The notes under the pieces: model-generated
Told to the model about the DNA's origin: nothing
What the model saw: only the letters and a program-made list of their open reading frames with translations
The model's database searches: none
Position numbers and translations under genes: made by a program
Shown here: in pieces, positions 53,815 to 63,438 of the stretch
Layout: each line of letters begins with the position of its first letter
How positions within the stretch are numbered: position 1 is the first letter of the stretch
DNA from: Leptothoe kymatousa TAU-MAC 1615
Lineage (GTDB): Bacteria; Cyanobacteriota; Cyanobacteriia; Phormidesmidales; Phormidesmidaceae
Length of the DNA stretch: 64,000 nt
NCBI RefSeq assembly: GCF_018739865.1
Contig: NZ_JADOER010000004.1
Coordinates: 62,001 to 126,000, forward strand
Direction: 5' to 3'

Positions 53815-56151
53815 ATGTCTACCCCTTCATCCACCCCGATTCCATTTTCTCCAGAGGAAATTGCCTCTGAAGGGTTAAAGCCCGGTGAGTACGATGAAAT
53901 TTTTCAACGCTTAGGACGCCATCCCAATCGAGCGGAGTTGGGCATGTTCGGCGTGATGTGGTCAGAACATTGCTGTTACAAAAACTCCCGCCCGCTGCTG
54001 AAGCAGTTTCCCACCGAAGGGCCTCGTATTCTGGTAGGCCCAGGGGAAAATGCGGGTGTGGTTGATGTGGGCCATGGCCAGCGTCTGGTTTTCAAAATTG
54101 AATCCCATAACCACCCATCGGCTGTGGAACCCTTCCAGGGCGCAGCCACCGGGGTGGGGGGCATTTTGCGCGATATCTTCACCATGGGGGCACGGCCAAT
54201 TGCGGCCCTGAATGCGTTGCGGTTTGGCACCTTAGAAGACCCTAATACCCGCCGGATTTTTACCGGGGTGGTCTCTGGCATTTCCCACTATGGCAACTGC
54301 TTTGGTGTACCCACCGTGGGGGGAGAAATTTACTTTGACGCGGCCTACGCGGGCAATCCTTTGGTCAATGCCATGGCCATTGGGCTCATGGAAACCGAGG
54401 ACATTGTTAAATCTGGGGCATCGGGCATTGGCAACCCGGTGCTCTATGTGGGCTCCACCACAGGTCGAGATGGCATGGGCGGCGCCAGTTTTGCCAGTGC
54501 AGAGCTCACTGATGAGTCAGAAGCCGATCGCCCGGCGGTGCAGGTGGGGGATCCATTTCTAGAAAAATCCCTAGTAGAAGCCTGCCTAGAAGCCTTTAAG
54601 ACAGGGGCTGTGGTCGCAGCCCAAGACATGGGGGCCGCTGGCATTACCTGCTCGACATCAGAGATGGCTGTGAATGGAGGCGTGGGCATCGAACTGGATC
54701 TCGATAAGGTCCCCGTGCGTGAGACCGGCATGGTGCCCTATGAATATCTGCTATCCGAATCCCAGGAGCGCATGTTGTTTGTGGGACACAAAGGGCGTGA
54801 GCAAGAATTGATTGATATTTTTGAGCGCTGGGGTCTGCATGCGGTGGTGGCCGGTGAGGTGATTCAGGAGCCCATTGTTCGTATCTTATTTCAAGGAGAT
54901 GTGGCGGCTGAGGTACCTGCCTCTGCCCTAGCAGATAACACGCCCCTGTATGAGCGGGAAGTTTTGGCCGAACCCCCGGCCTATGTGCAAACGGCCTGGG
55001 CTTGGAGCGAAGGCCGTTTACCCAATGCTTCTGCGGCTGGCATCGATGGCAAATCCTGGAATCAGGTGTTGCTAGCGTTGCTGAGTACGCCAACCATTGC
55101 GTCTAAGCAGTGGGTTTATCACCAGTACGACCATCAGGTGCAAAACAATACGGTGATGCTGCCTGGTGGCGCCGATGCGGCGATTTTACGTTTGCGCCCC
55201 CTGGAGGGCGACGATGGAACAAGCAGTAATTCTGGGGTGGCGGCCACCACCGATTGCAATCCTCGCTATGTGTATCTCAACCCCTATGGGGGCGGCCTGG
55301 CGGCGGTGGCAGAGGCGGCTCGCAACCTCAGCTGTGTTGGCGCTGAGCCCATTGCGGTCACCGATAACTTAAATTTTGGTAGCCCCGAAAAGCCCGTGGG
55401 CTATTGGCAGTTGGCAGAGGCGTGCCGAGGTTTGGCCGATGGCTGTCGTTTGTTTGACACCCCCGTGACCGGCGGCAATGTGTCTCTCTATAACGAAACT
55501 GTGGATAGTGAGGGCAAGCCCCAGCCGATTTATCCCACCCCCGTGGTGGGCATGGTGGGGGTCATTGATGATCTCGATCTCATCTGTGGCCAAAGTTGGC
55601 AAAATCCTGGCGATCGCATCTATCTCCTCGGTACCCCCTTAGGGGACCTTGCCGACGAAACCGTTACCTTAGGCGCATCGGAGTACCTCAAAGTGATTCA
55701 CGGCCAGGTGGCGGGCCGGCCCCCTAAGGTCAATGTCGATCTGGAGTTAAAGGTACAGGCCGCCTGTCGCCACGGCATTCGCCAAGGTTGGATCACATCT
55801 GCCCACGATGCGGCGGAGGGGGGAGTTGCGATCGCCCTCGCTGAATCCGCCATCGGCGGCGAGCTGGGCGCTACGATCCACCTGCCAGATACCCAGCAAC
55901 GTCAAGATACCCTGCTCTTTGGCGAAGGCGGTGCCCGCATTCTCGTGACCGTCTCCCCGCAATATTTCAGCCTTTGGGAAGAGTATCTGACCCAGCATCT
56001 CGCGGCTCAATGGATGACATTGGGCACAGTGGCCCAGGCCAACGACCCATTAACCATTCAAACCCCAAGCGGTAACCCTCTGATTAGTGTAGATTTACCC
56101 ACCATGGTGGATAGCTGGCGCTACGCTATAGAAAGAGCCCTGGACAATTAA
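53815..56151 (+). CDS. purL: Phosphoribosylformylglycinamidine synthase subunit PurL
   Basis: The protein has 778 residues, normal for the small PurL that works with PurQ and Pur[21 protein letters not shown] is the conserved N-terminal motif, [20 protein letters not shown] and GGDRDG-type [15 protein letters not shown] follow, and [18 protein letters not shown] lies near the C-terminus. It converts FGAR to FGAM with ATP and glutamine-derived ammonia in the fourth step of purine synthesis. purF follows after 277 bp. Confidence 0.94.
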   Translation: MSTPSSTPIPFSPEEIASEGLKPGEYDEIFQRLGRHPNRAELGMFGVMWSEHCCYKNSRPLLKQFPTEGPRILVGPGENAGVVDVGHGQRLVFKIESHNHPSAVEPFQGAATGVGGILRDIFTMGARPIAALNALRFGTLEDPNTRRIFTGVVSGISHYGNCFGVPTVGGEIYFDAAYAGNPLVNAMAIGLMETEDIVKSGASGIGNPVLYVGSTTGRDGMGGASFASAELTDESEADRPAVQVGDPFLEKSLVEACLEAFKTGAVVAAQDMGAAGITCSTSEMAVNGGVGIELDLDKVPVRETGMVPYEYLLSESQERMLFVGHKGREQELIDIFERWGLHAVVAGEVIQEPIVRILFQGDVAAEVPASALADNTPLYEREVLAEPPAYVQTAWAWSEGRLPNASAAGIDGKSWNQVLLALLSTPTIASKQWVYHQYDHQVQNNTVMLPGGADAAILRLRPLEGDDGTSSNSGVAATTDCNPRYVYLNPYGGGLAAVAEAARNLSCVGAEPIAVTDNLNFGSPEKPVGYWQLAEACRGLADGCRLFDTPVTGGNVSLYNETVDSEGKPQPIYPTPVVGMVGVIDDLDLICGQSWQNPGDRIYLLGTPLGDLADETVTLGASEYLKVIHGQVAGRPPKVNVDLELKVQAACRHGIRQGWITSAHDAAEGGVAIALAESAIGGELGATIHLPDTQQRQDTLLFGEGGARILVTVSPQYFSLWEEYLTQHLAAQWMTLGTVAQANDPLTIQTPSGNPLISVDLPTMVDSWRYAIERALDN

Positions 56152-56428
56152 GTCTGTTCGAAGCAAGACTAGCCCCCTCCATTCAGCTTTGGATGCTAGG
56201 ATCCTACTAGTAGTTAAGAAAATGTTAAGAGTTGTTGGTTCATTGATATGACTTTATTTGAGCGTATCGATCTCCGCTATCAAAGTTCTCAGTAACTCAA
56301 ACTTTCTGTTTCCTTTAATGTCACCATTTTCTTCCCGTATGTTTTAGGCAGCCGTCTAAAACATACGGGGGTTAGATCATAAATTTCAGCGCTGCTTTTA
56401 ACCGTCATTCCTACCTAGCGGACTCACG
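56152..56428. promoter_or_regulatory. purL-purF intergenic region with hairpin
   Basis: A perfect 14-bp inverted repeat, CCCGTATGTTTTAG (56334-56347) and its complement (56356-56369), with an 8-nt loop, lies 60 bp before the purF start. No T-tract follows, so it is not a standard terminator; it could be an operator, an attenuator or a processing signal. Confidence 0.5.
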
Positions 56429-57919
56429 ATGCCTCTTCCCTCTGATTTTTCCCCGCAAACTCCTGCCGTGGATGTTCGTCCCGATAAGCCAGAAGAAGCC
56501 TGCGGCGTATTCGCCGTGTTTTCTCCTAAGGACGATGTCGCAACGCTCACCTATTTTGGGCTATATGCTTTACAACATCGAGGACAAGAATCCGCTGGTA
56601 TTGCCACCTTTGATCATGGCAGCATCAACGTCCACAAAGATATGGGTCTGGTTTCCCAAGTCTTCGATGAAGACGTACTTCAGAACTTGACTGGACAATG
56701 GGCCATTGGGCATACCCGATACTCCACCACTGGTTCGAGTCGAGTCGCCAATGCACAGCCAGCCATCTTATCCACTCGCCTAGGGGATATGGCCTTGGCC
56801 CATAACGGTAATGTGGTCAATGCCGGTAAGCTCCGCGAAAAACTCCTAAAGCGCGAGCATACCCTACTAACCACCACCGATACAGAAGTATTGGCTCTAT
56901 TGATGGCAGATGCTGTGAATGATGGCAAAGACTGGATCGCCGCTGCCATTGATGCTTGCCAGCAGTGTGAAGGGGCCTTTAGTCTGACCGTTGCCACCCC
57001 TGAGGGAATTTTGGCCATTCGAGACCCAAATGGCATCCGTCCTTTGGTGATGGGCTACTTTGGCGATGAGCACCCCCATGATGGCGCTGGTCAATATGTA
57101 GTATCCTCCGAAACCTGCGGGCTCGATATTGTCAACGCCCACTATTTTCGAGATGTTCAACCCGGTGAGCTGGTTTGGATTAGTGAAAGTGGCCTTAAAT
57201 CCGTGCAATGGGCCGAGCCAGAGCGTCGGCTATGCATCTTTGAAATGGTCTACTTTGCCCGACCTGACAGCATATACCACGGCGAGAGTCTTTACAGCTA
57301 TCGCAAGCGCCTGGGCAACATATTGGCAGAAGAATCACCGGCCGATGTGGATTTGATTATGCCCGTGCCCGACTCGGGTATTCCGGCTGCCATTGGTTTT
57401 GCCGAAACATCTGGGATTCCCTACGCAGAAGGCTTAATTAAAAATCGCTATGTAGGGCGCACCTTTATTCAACCAACTCAAATGATGCGAGAGGCAGGTA
57501 TTCGCATTAAACTCAACCCACTTCGAGATGTGTTGCAGGGCAAGCGAATTTTGTTGGTGGACGACTCCATTGTGCGCGGCACTACCAGTGGAAAAATTGT
57601 TAAAGCGTTGCGAGATGCCGGTGCCACCGAAGTACATATGAGAATATCATCCCCCCCGGTGACCCATCCTTGTTTTTATGGCATTGATACCGATAGCCAA
57701 GATCAGCTCATAGCAGCCACTAAGTCTGTTAAAGAAATCGAAGCCAAAATCACAGTAGATTCCTTAGCCTATCTAAGTTGGCAAGGGATGCTAAATGCTA
57801 CTCAGCAAGATACGGGCACCTTCTGCTCCGCCTGTTTCACCGGTGACTATCCTGTGGCAATTCCAGAAATGTTCAAGCGCTCTAAGCTGATGTTGGAAAA
57901 AACACCCATAGAAGCTTAG
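56429..57919 (+). CDS. purF: Amidophosphoribosyltransferase
   Basis: The protein has 496 residues. After a 24-residue propeptide, Cys25 begins the mature glutaminase (EEACGVFAVFSPKDDV). HRGQESAGIATFDHG and GHTRYSTTGSS are the glutaminase motifs, and KRILLVDDSIVRGTTSGKIV is the PRPP-binding loop. C-terminal Cys residues (TFCSACFTGDYP) fit the iron-sulfur-containing PurF type. It makes phosphoribosylamine, the first committed step of purine synthesis; purL is upstream. Confidence 0.94.
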   Translation: MPLPSDFSPQTPAVDVRPDKPEEACGVFAVFSPKDDVATLTYFGLYALQHRGQESAGIATFDHGSINVHKDMGLVSQVFDEDVLQNLTGQWAIGHTRYSTTGSSRVANAQPAILSTRLGDMALAHNGNVVNAGKLREKLLKREHTLLTTTDTEVLALLMADAVNDGKDWIAAAIDACQQCEGAFSLTVATPEGILAIRDPNGIRPLVMGYFGDEHPHDGAGQYVVSSETCGLDIVNAHYFRDVQPGELVWISESGLKSVQWAEPERRLCIFEMVYFARPDSIYHGESLYSYRKRLGNILAEESPADVDLIMPVPDSGIPAAIGFAETSGIPYAEGLIKNRYVGRTFIQPTQMMREAGIRIKLNPLRDVLQGKRILLVDDSIVRGTTSGKIVKALRDAGATEVHMRISSPPVTHPCFYGIDTDSQDQLIAATKSVKEIEAKITVDSLAYLSWQGMLNATQQDTGTFCSACFTGDYPVAIPEMFKRSKLMLEKTPIEA

Positions 57920-58051
57920 GCGTCCTGATCTTGTAAAACCACTACCGAATCCCATTTTGACTGTGTCAGTTCTTCACGTACCTAATGGCTATGTATAAGG
58001 CTGTATCCTAGATGAATATATAGACATCTAGACGTGTTTTAAAATTTCATA

Positions 58052-58240
58052 GTGGTACAACCAGGGGATAAGGTTCAAATTTTATACCCAGCCTATGTTG
58101 CTGGTAAAACAACTGTGGTTTTAGAAAAGGAAACGCTTCAGGATGGATCTAAAACAGGTTACTGGTTGGTTCGAACTGAAGGTGATGGTGAGGTTTTGGT
58201 ATTGTTAGCTAAAGAAATGCGTCTACTCAAAAGCACGTAA
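58052..58240 (+). CDS. Small conserved-looking protein, 62 residues
   Basis: The frame starts at GTG 58052 and encodes an all-beta-looking protein: VQPGDKVQILYPAYVAGKTT, then VVLEKETL, YWLVRTEGDGEVLVL and KEMRLLKS. The pattern resembles a small SH3/KOW-like barrel. It is followed by the bidirectional terminator at 58312-58343. No ribosome-binding site is obvious, so the start is uncertain. Function unknown. Confidence 0.6.
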   Translation: MVQPGDKVQILYPAYVAGKTTVVLEKETLQDGSKTGYWLVRTEGDGEVLVLLAKEMRLLKST

Positions 58241-58311
58241 AAACTGTCACTTGGTCAAATAAAAGCGAATTGGTTGCTTTTTCACAGTTCTTGATTCAAT
58301 ACGGTTCCAAT

Positions 58312-58343
58312 AAAAAAGGCTCTGCATTTGCAGAGCCTTTTTT
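58312..58343. terminator. Bidirectional terminator
   Basis: AAAAAAGGCTCTGC (58312-58325) and its perfect complement (58330-58343) with an ATTT loop give a 14-bp stem with A6 and T6 at the base, working on both strands. It serves the 62-residue gene and the first porin gene, which converge here. Confidence 0.93.
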
Positions 58344-58365
58344 ATTAAGTAACTAAGTTAGAAAC

Positions 58366-59766
58366 TTAGAACTTGAAAGTAGAACGAACTACACCATAGA
58401 GGCCGTCATTGTCACCACCGTCGGGGTTGCCGTAGATCACAGAAGGAGTCAGAGTCCAGTACTTGTTGATCTTAGCGGACATGTAACCTTCAATTACTTC
58501 GTTATCGTCGAAGTCTTGAGTGTAGTAAATGCCAACACCATCGCCAAGAAGGTTAGGTAGAGCAGCACCAAACTGGTAGCTGTCGTCACCATCTTGGTCA
58601 GCATAGTAACCAGCAAGCTCAAAACCACCGAAGTCTAGGCTTAGCAGACCAGCGATGATTTCATCCTCGTCATTAAGAGCATCAGAGGAACCACCCATGT
58701 AGGTTACAGCTGCGTCGATGATGCCATCGCTTAGGTAGTTCAGCTGGAAGATGTACTCATACTCATCAAAGATACCTTGGGAAGCATCTTGACCAGCACC
58801 AGTTGCATAACCAGCATCAAAAATTAGGTTCTCAGTTAGAGCAACGTTGAAACCAACACCTAGAGAGTTGCCACCGATACCTAGCTGATCGTAGAACTGA
58901 GGACCGCCGTAATCGCCAACGGAAGGACCATCGAAGGGAACGATGGTGCTAGATACAAAGTCGTCGGAAACGATGCTGTTTGCGGCGATGATACCGGAAA
59001 CACGGCTACCAACGGGGAAGCTGTAGTAAACGTCGTCAATAACAACGTTGTTGCCAGTACCACCGTCACGGGCTAGGTTCCCGGGGATGCCAGTAGCACT
59101 GTTGTTGCTGTCGCCAAACTGGAGACGAGTACGCAGACGATCTTCGCCAGTGAAGCTAGTGTCTAGGTTTAGACGAGTACGATACTCAAAAGTAACTTCG
59201 TCAGCGTCGGTATCAGCAATACCGTCAGCATCGGTGTCAACCTGAACGTCGGTATCGAAAGGAATAACCAAGTGAGCGTCTAATTGACCCTTCAGCTTAG
59301 TAGTAGTAGAGAACTGGTTAGCTTCTAATTCAGCTACGTCAGCTTCAAGAGTGTCAACGCGACCACGGATGGTAGCAAGCTCAGCAGCAAATTCTTCTTG
59401 CAGACGCTTGATAGTCTCAAGTTCGCTGTTGCCGTCGGGGCCGATTAGCTGAACAATTACGTCCAAACAAGCGTTCAAACCAGCGGCAAACTCATAACGA
59501 GTCATGGCGCGGTTGCCGCGGTAGGAACGATCGGGGTAACCCTCAAGGCAACCGTACTCTTCAACTAGGCGTTGCAGAGCAGTGTAAGCCCAGTCAGAAG
59601 GAAGCACGTCAGAAAGCTCGGAAACACTAGTAACCTGAGCCAACTGGATAGAGTCAGAGTTGCTTAGAGCGTCAACGCTTACGGTCTCAGCAGCTACAGC
59701 AGAGTTGGAAAGAGCAGCACCCAAAACAAAGGGGCTAGCCATTAAGGCCTTCCAAAGATTAGCCAT
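58366..59766 (-). CDS. SLH-domain outer-membrane porin (copy 1)
   Basis: The protein has 466 residues. A signal peptide ending AVA-AE (residues 1-26), an SLH domain at about 50-110 (LPSDWAYTALQRLVEEYGCL; YRGNRAMTRYEFAAGLNACL), a short coiled coil (ETIKRLQEEFAAELATIRGR) and an OprB-type 16-strand barrel to the C-terminal phenylalanine (VRSTFKF) define the cyanobacterial Som/iron-uptake-porin family. The SLH domain binds peptidoglycan-linked polymer and the barrel spans the outer membrane. The leader has a 12-nt Yfr1-complementary site, GGTGTGAGGAGA (59776-59787 on the plus numbering), overlapping the GGAG ribosome-binding site. Confidence 0.93.
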   Translation of the reverse strand: MANLWKALMASPFVLGAALSNSAVAAETVSVDALSNSDSIQLAQVTSVSELSDVLPSDWAYTALQRLVEEYGCLEGYPDRSYRGNRAMTRYEFAAGLNACLDVIVQLIGPDGNSELETIKRLQEEFAAELATIRGRVDTLEADVAELEANQFSTTTKLKGQLDAHLVIPFDTDVQVDTDADGIADTDADEVTFEYRTRLNLDTSFTGEDRLRTRLQFGDSNNSATGIPGNLARDGGTGNNVVIDDVYYSFPVGSRVSGIIAANSIVSDDFVSSTIVPFDGPSVGDYGGPQFYDQLGIGGNSLGVGFNVALTENLIFDAGYATGAGQDASQGIFDEYEYIFQLNYLSDGIIDAAVTYMGGSSDALNDEDEIIAGLLSLDFGGFELAGYYADQDGDDSYQFGAALPNLLGDGVGIYYTQDFDDNEVIEGYMSAKINKYWTLTPSVIYGNPDGGDNDGLYGVVRSTFKF

Positions 59767-60167
59767 TATTTAATTTCTCCTCACACCTTAGAAAGTAGGC
59801 CGAGATCCAGCCAAACAGCTGAAAAACTCAGACTATTAAACACACGAACGAAGTCAACCAAAGTATTAAAATACATTGAGAGTACTTCTAGGTAGACATG
59901 CTAGCAGATTCTTCAGTGAAGAACCAGTAAATTCAATCACCATAAATGGTCAGAATTAATTAGCGTGCTCAGTCTACTTATACTTTGCATGCTCGTATAT
60001 TCGATTAGAAATTTTCTCTAGGCTGTGACAGTTGATTTGCTGACCCAGTTATCGATGAAAATCCAAAAAATCTTTTGAGCAATGTGTTTGCGATTCTAAA
60101 GCGTGAAAAGAATTGAGCATGGGCTCTGAATTAACTAGAACCCATGCAAAGTCCCTAATAGGGCGTC
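59767..60167. promoter_or_regulatory. Leader and promoter region of porin copy 1
   Basis: These 401 bp carry the porin 1 leader with the Yfr1-complementary site, a terminator-like hairpin for porin copy 2 (60117-60127 and 60137-60147, one mismatch) and a block at 60054-60108 that resembles 61829-61874 in the next intergenic region. No gene is seen. Confidence 0.55.
59776..59787 (-). promoter_or_regulatory. Predicted Yfr1 target site, porin copy 1
   Basis: On the mRNA, GGUGUGAGGAGA is complementary over all 12 bases to UCUCCUCACACC of the Yfr1-like RNA encoded at 24863-24941. It contains the GGAG ribosome-binding site, 10-11 bases before the AUG at 59766, so pairing would hide it. Confidence 0.75.
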
Positions 60168-61565
60168 TTAGAACTTGAATCTGGAACGGATGACACCGTA
60201 GAGGCTATCGTTGTCGCCACCGTCGGGGTTGCCGTAGATCACAGAAGGAGTCAGAGTCCAGTACTTGTTGATCTTAGCGGACATGTAACCCTCAATGGTT
60301 TCGTTGTCAGCGAAGTCTTGAGCGTAGTAGATGCCAACGCCATCACCCAGTAACCCAGGTAAAGCCGCACCAAACTGGTAGCTATCATCACCATCTTGGT
60401 CAGCATAGTAACCACCCAACTCAAAGCCACCGAAGTCTAGGCTTAACAGACCAGCGATGATAGCTTCATCAGCACCAGCGGACTCACCATCCATGTAAGT
60501 GATAGCAGCGTCAATGATGCCATCGCTGAGGTAGTTCAACTGGACGATGTACTCATACTCATCAAAGATGCCAACACTAGCGTCTTGACCAGAACCAGTG
60601 GAATAGCCAGCATCCAAGATCAGGTTCTCAGTTAGGGCAACGTTGAAACCAGCTGCGAAGCCACCGCCACCGATGCCTAGCTGATCGTAGAACTGAGGAC
60701 CGCCGTAATCGCCAACGGAAGGACCATCGAAGGGAACGATGGTGCTAGTTACAAAGTCGTCGGAAACGATGCTGTTTGCGGCGATGATACCGGAAACACG
60801 GCTACCGATGGGGAAGCTGTAGTAAACATCGTCAATGCGAACATCGTTGATACCACCAGCACCAGCTGCAGCGAAGCCACCGGGAACACCGCCAAGGGCA
60901 TTGGTATTGTCACCAAACTGAAGACGAGTACGCAAACGGTCTTCACCGGTGAAGCTAGTGTCTAGGTTTAGACGAGTACGGTACTGGAACGTTACTTCGT
61001 CAGCGTCGGTATCAACAATACCGTCAGCATCGGTGTCAACCTGAACGTCGGTATCGAAAGGAACAACCAAGTGAGCGTCTAGCTGACCCTTTAGCTTAGT
61101 AGTCGTAGAGAACTGGTTAGCTTCTAGTTCAGCTACGTCAGCTTCAAGAGTGTCAACGCGACCACGGATGGTAGCAAGCTCAGCAGCAAATTCTTCTTGC
61201 AGACGCTTGATAGTCTCAAGTTCGCTGCTGCCATCGGGGCCGATTAGCTGAACGATGACGTCCAAACAAGCGTTTAAACCAGCGGCAAACTCATAACGAG
61301 TCATGGCGCGGTTGCCACGGTAGGAACGATCGGGGTAACCCTCAAGGCATCCATACTCTTCAACTAGGCGTTGCAGAGCAGTGTAAGCCCAGTCAGAAGG
61401 AAGCACGTCAGAAAGCTCGGAAACGCTAGTAACCTGAGCCAACTGGATAGAGTCAGAATTGCTTAGAGCGTCAACGCTTACGGTTTCAGCAGCTACAGCA
61501 GAGCTGGAAAGAACAGCACCCAAAACAAATGGGCTAGCCATGAAGGCCTTCCAGAGATTAGCCAT
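60168..61565 (-). CDS. SLH-domain outer-membrane porin (copy 2)
   Basis: The protein has 465 residues with the same architecture as its neighbours: signal peptide, SLH domain, coiled coil and OprB barrel ending VIRSRFKF. Residues 1-160 are almost identical to copy 1, also at DNA level, whereas loops of the barrel differ (for example GGVPGGFAAAGAGGINDVRI around residue 220). This suggests tandem duplication with continuing exchange in the 5' half. The leader has a 10-nt Yfr1-complementary site. ATG at 61565. Confidence 0.93.
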   Translation of the reverse strand: MANLWKAFMASPFVLGAVLSSSAVAAETVSVDALSNSDSIQLAQVTSVSELSDVLPSDWAYTALQRLVEEYGCLEGYPDRSYRGNRAMTRYEFAAGLNACLDVIVQLIGPDGSSELETIKRLQEEFAAELATIRGRVDTLEADVAELEANQFSTTTKLKGQLDAHLVVPFDTDVQVDTDADGIVDTDADEVTFQYRTRLNLDTSFTGEDRLRTRLQFGDNTNALGGVPGGFAAAGAGGINDVRIDDVYYSFPIGSRVSGIIAANSIVSDDFVTSTIVPFDGPSVGDYGGPQFYDQLGIGGGGFAAGFNVALTENLILDAGYSTGSGQDASVGIFDEYEYIVQLNYLSDGIIDAAITYMDGESAGADEAIIAGLLSLDFGGFELGGYYADQDGDDSYQFGAALPGLLGDGVGIYYAQDFADNETIEGYMSAKINKYWTLTPSVIYGNPDGGDNDSLYGVIRSRFKF

Positions 61566-62007
61566 TATTTTTTAGTTCCTCACACCTAATTGACGGGATG
61601 AATAATTATTTCCCTAAGTAAAATAACCATTGCGTAAAATCCCTGAGGCATAAAGTACCAAAGGCTTATACTTAATTTCCGTATGTCTATATACAGAAAA
61701 TTAATCTGAAGTTAAACTGCCCTTAATTTTTGCTGAAAGTTTCTTTGGTTAAGCGTTTTGCTATATGCCTGTCCTCGCTTTGCGTAGAGTCTATGCAATT
61801 TTTAAGTGCATAGACAATTTATTTTCGTGATGAATGAAAATCTTTGAGCGGTGTGTGTGCTTCTAAGGTATGAAGCTCTGCATAGAAGAAAATGGAAATA
61901 TAGTCTCCTATGCAGAGGTTAGTTATTCGTGTGTGTTTTCTACCTAAGGTGTGGCAGAGAAATTAGCGAGGGCTGTTAAGTCCTCGCAGGGTATCTAAGA
62001 AGTGATC
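61566..62007. promoter_or_regulatory. Leader and promoter region of porin copy 2
   Basis: These 442 bp contain the Yfr1-complementary leader of porin 2, a block at 61829-61874 similar to 60054-60108, a hairpin CTCTGCATAG (61876-61885) with its complement (61908-61917), and a GCGAGG/CCTCGC hairpin at about 61967-61989 close to the porin 3 stop. No gene is seen. Confidence 0.55.
61577..61586 (-). promoter_or_regulatory. Predicted Yfr1 target site, porin copy 2
   Basis: The mRNA has AGGUGUGAGGAAC shortly before the AUG at 61565; GGUGUGAGGA is complementary to ten bases of the Yfr1-like core (UCCUCACACC). It covers the purine-rich ribosome-binding region. Confidence 0.7.
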
Positions 62008-63417
62008 TTAGAACTTGAAGGTGGAACGAACTGCACCGTAAAGGCCGTCGTTGTCACCACCAGTGGGGTTACCGTAGATAACAGCGGGAGTTAGAGTCCA
62101 GTACTTGTTGATCTTGGCGGACATGTAACCCTCAATTACTTCGTTTTCGTCGAAGTCTTGAGTGTAGTAAACACCAACACCATTACCTAGCAGGTTGGGT
62201 AGAGCAGCACCAAACTGGTAGCTCTCATCGCCATCCTGGTCAGCGTAGTAACCAGCAAGCTCAAAACCACCGAAGTCTAGGCTTAGTAGACCAGCGATGA
62301 TAGCTTCGTCGTTACCAGCAGTCTCAGAATCCATGTAAGTGACAGCAGCGTCGATGATGCCATCAGTTAGGAAGTTCAACTGAGCAATCCACTCATACTC
62401 GTCGAAGATACCAGTAGTAGAAGACTGAGCATCGGCAGTAGCGTAGCCTAGGTCAAGAATGATGTTCTCAGTTAGAGCAACGTTCAAACCAAGACCCAGA
62501 GAACCACCGCCAACATCTAGTTGGTCATAGAAGAAAGGACCACCAGCGTCAGCAACGGAAGGACCATCGAAAGGCACGATCGTGCTAGTTACGAAATCGT
62601 CGGAGCTAGCGCTGTTAGCAGAGATAAACGCAGAGATGCGGCTACCGATGGGGAAGGAGTAGTAGACGTCATCCAGACCTACGTTGTCCTCAAGGCCGTT
62701 ACGAGGACCACTCTGACTAGCTAGACCACCAGAAACAACGTCAACATTGCCGCCGTTGATGACAGTTCTTGTGGAGCGAGTGCCGCTGCCACCGCGATCG
62801 CTGGCCTGGAGACGGATGCGCAAACGGTCTTCACCAGTGAAACTGGTATCGAAGTTCAAACGAGTACGATACTCAAAAGTAACTTCGTCGCCATCACCTT
62901 CTACATCGAAAGGAACAACCAAGTGGGAGTCTAGCTGACCCTTTAGCTTAGTAGTAGTAGAGAACTGGTTAGCTTCTAGTTCAGCTACATCAGCTTCAAG
63001 AGTGTCAACGCGACCACGGATGGTAGCAAGCTCAGCAGCAAATTCTTCTTGCAGACGCTTGATAGTCTCAAGTTCGCTGCCGCCGTCGGGGCCGATTAGC
63101 TGAACGATTACGTCCAAACAAGCGTTCAAACCAGCGGCAAACTCATAACGAGTCATGGCGCGGTTGCCACGGTAGGAACGATCGGGGTAACCCTCAAGGC
63201 AACCGTACTCTTCTACTAGGCGTTGCAGAGCAGTGTAAGCCCAGTCAGAAGGAAGCACGTCAGAAAGCTCGGAAACGCTAGTAACCTGAGCCAACTGGAT
63301 AGAGTCAGAGTTGCTTAGCTCATCAACGCTTACGGTTTCAGCAGCTACAGCAGAGCTGGAAAGAGCAGCACCCAAAACAAATGGGCTAGCCATGAAGGCC
63401 TTCCAGAAATTAGCCAT
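62008..63417 (-). CDS. SLH-domain outer-membrane porin (copy 3)
   Basis: The start is ATG 63417 (469 residues), which aligns with the other two copies (MANFWKAFMASPFVLGAALS); the frame extends six codons to a GTG within the Yfr1-complementary leader. The SLH domain and coiled coil are nearly identical to copies 1 and 2. The barrel is the most divergent of the three, with a distinct loop (RGGSGTRSTRTVINGGNVD). It ends AVRSTFKF. The family passes small solutes and inorganic ions, including iron, across the outer membrane. Confidence 0.93.
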   Translation of the reverse strand: MANFWKAFMASPFVLGAALSSSAVAAETVSVDELSNSDSIQLAQVTSVSELSDVLPSDWAYTALQRLVEEYGCLEGYPDRSYRGNRAMTRYEFAAGLNACLDVIVQLIGPDGGSELETIKRLQEEFAAELATIRGRVDTLEADVAELEANQFSTTTKLKGQLDSHLVVPFDVEGDGDEVTFEYRTRLNFDTSFTGEDRLRIRLQASDRGGSGTRSTRTVINGGNVDVVSGGLASQSGPRNGLEDNVGLDDVYYSFPIGSRISAFISANSASSDDFVTSTIVPFDGPSVADAGGPFFYDQLDVGGGSLGLGLNVALTENIILDLGYATADAQSSTTGIFDEYEWIAQLNFLTDGIIDAAVTYMDSETAGNDEAIIAGLLSLDFGGFELAGYYADQDGDESYQFGAALPNLLGNGVGVYYTQDFDENEVIEGYMSAKINKYWTLTPAVIYGNPTGGDNDGLYGAVRSTFKF

Positions 63418-63428
63418 TATTTTTCTAT

Positions 63429-63438
63429 TCCTCACACC
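63429..63438 (-). promoter_or_regulatory. Predicted Yfr1 target site, porin copy 3
   Basis: GGUGUGAGGA in the mRNA leader is complementary to ten bases of the Yfr1-like core and lies at the same distance from the AUG (63417) as in the other two porin genes. Confidence 0.7.
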
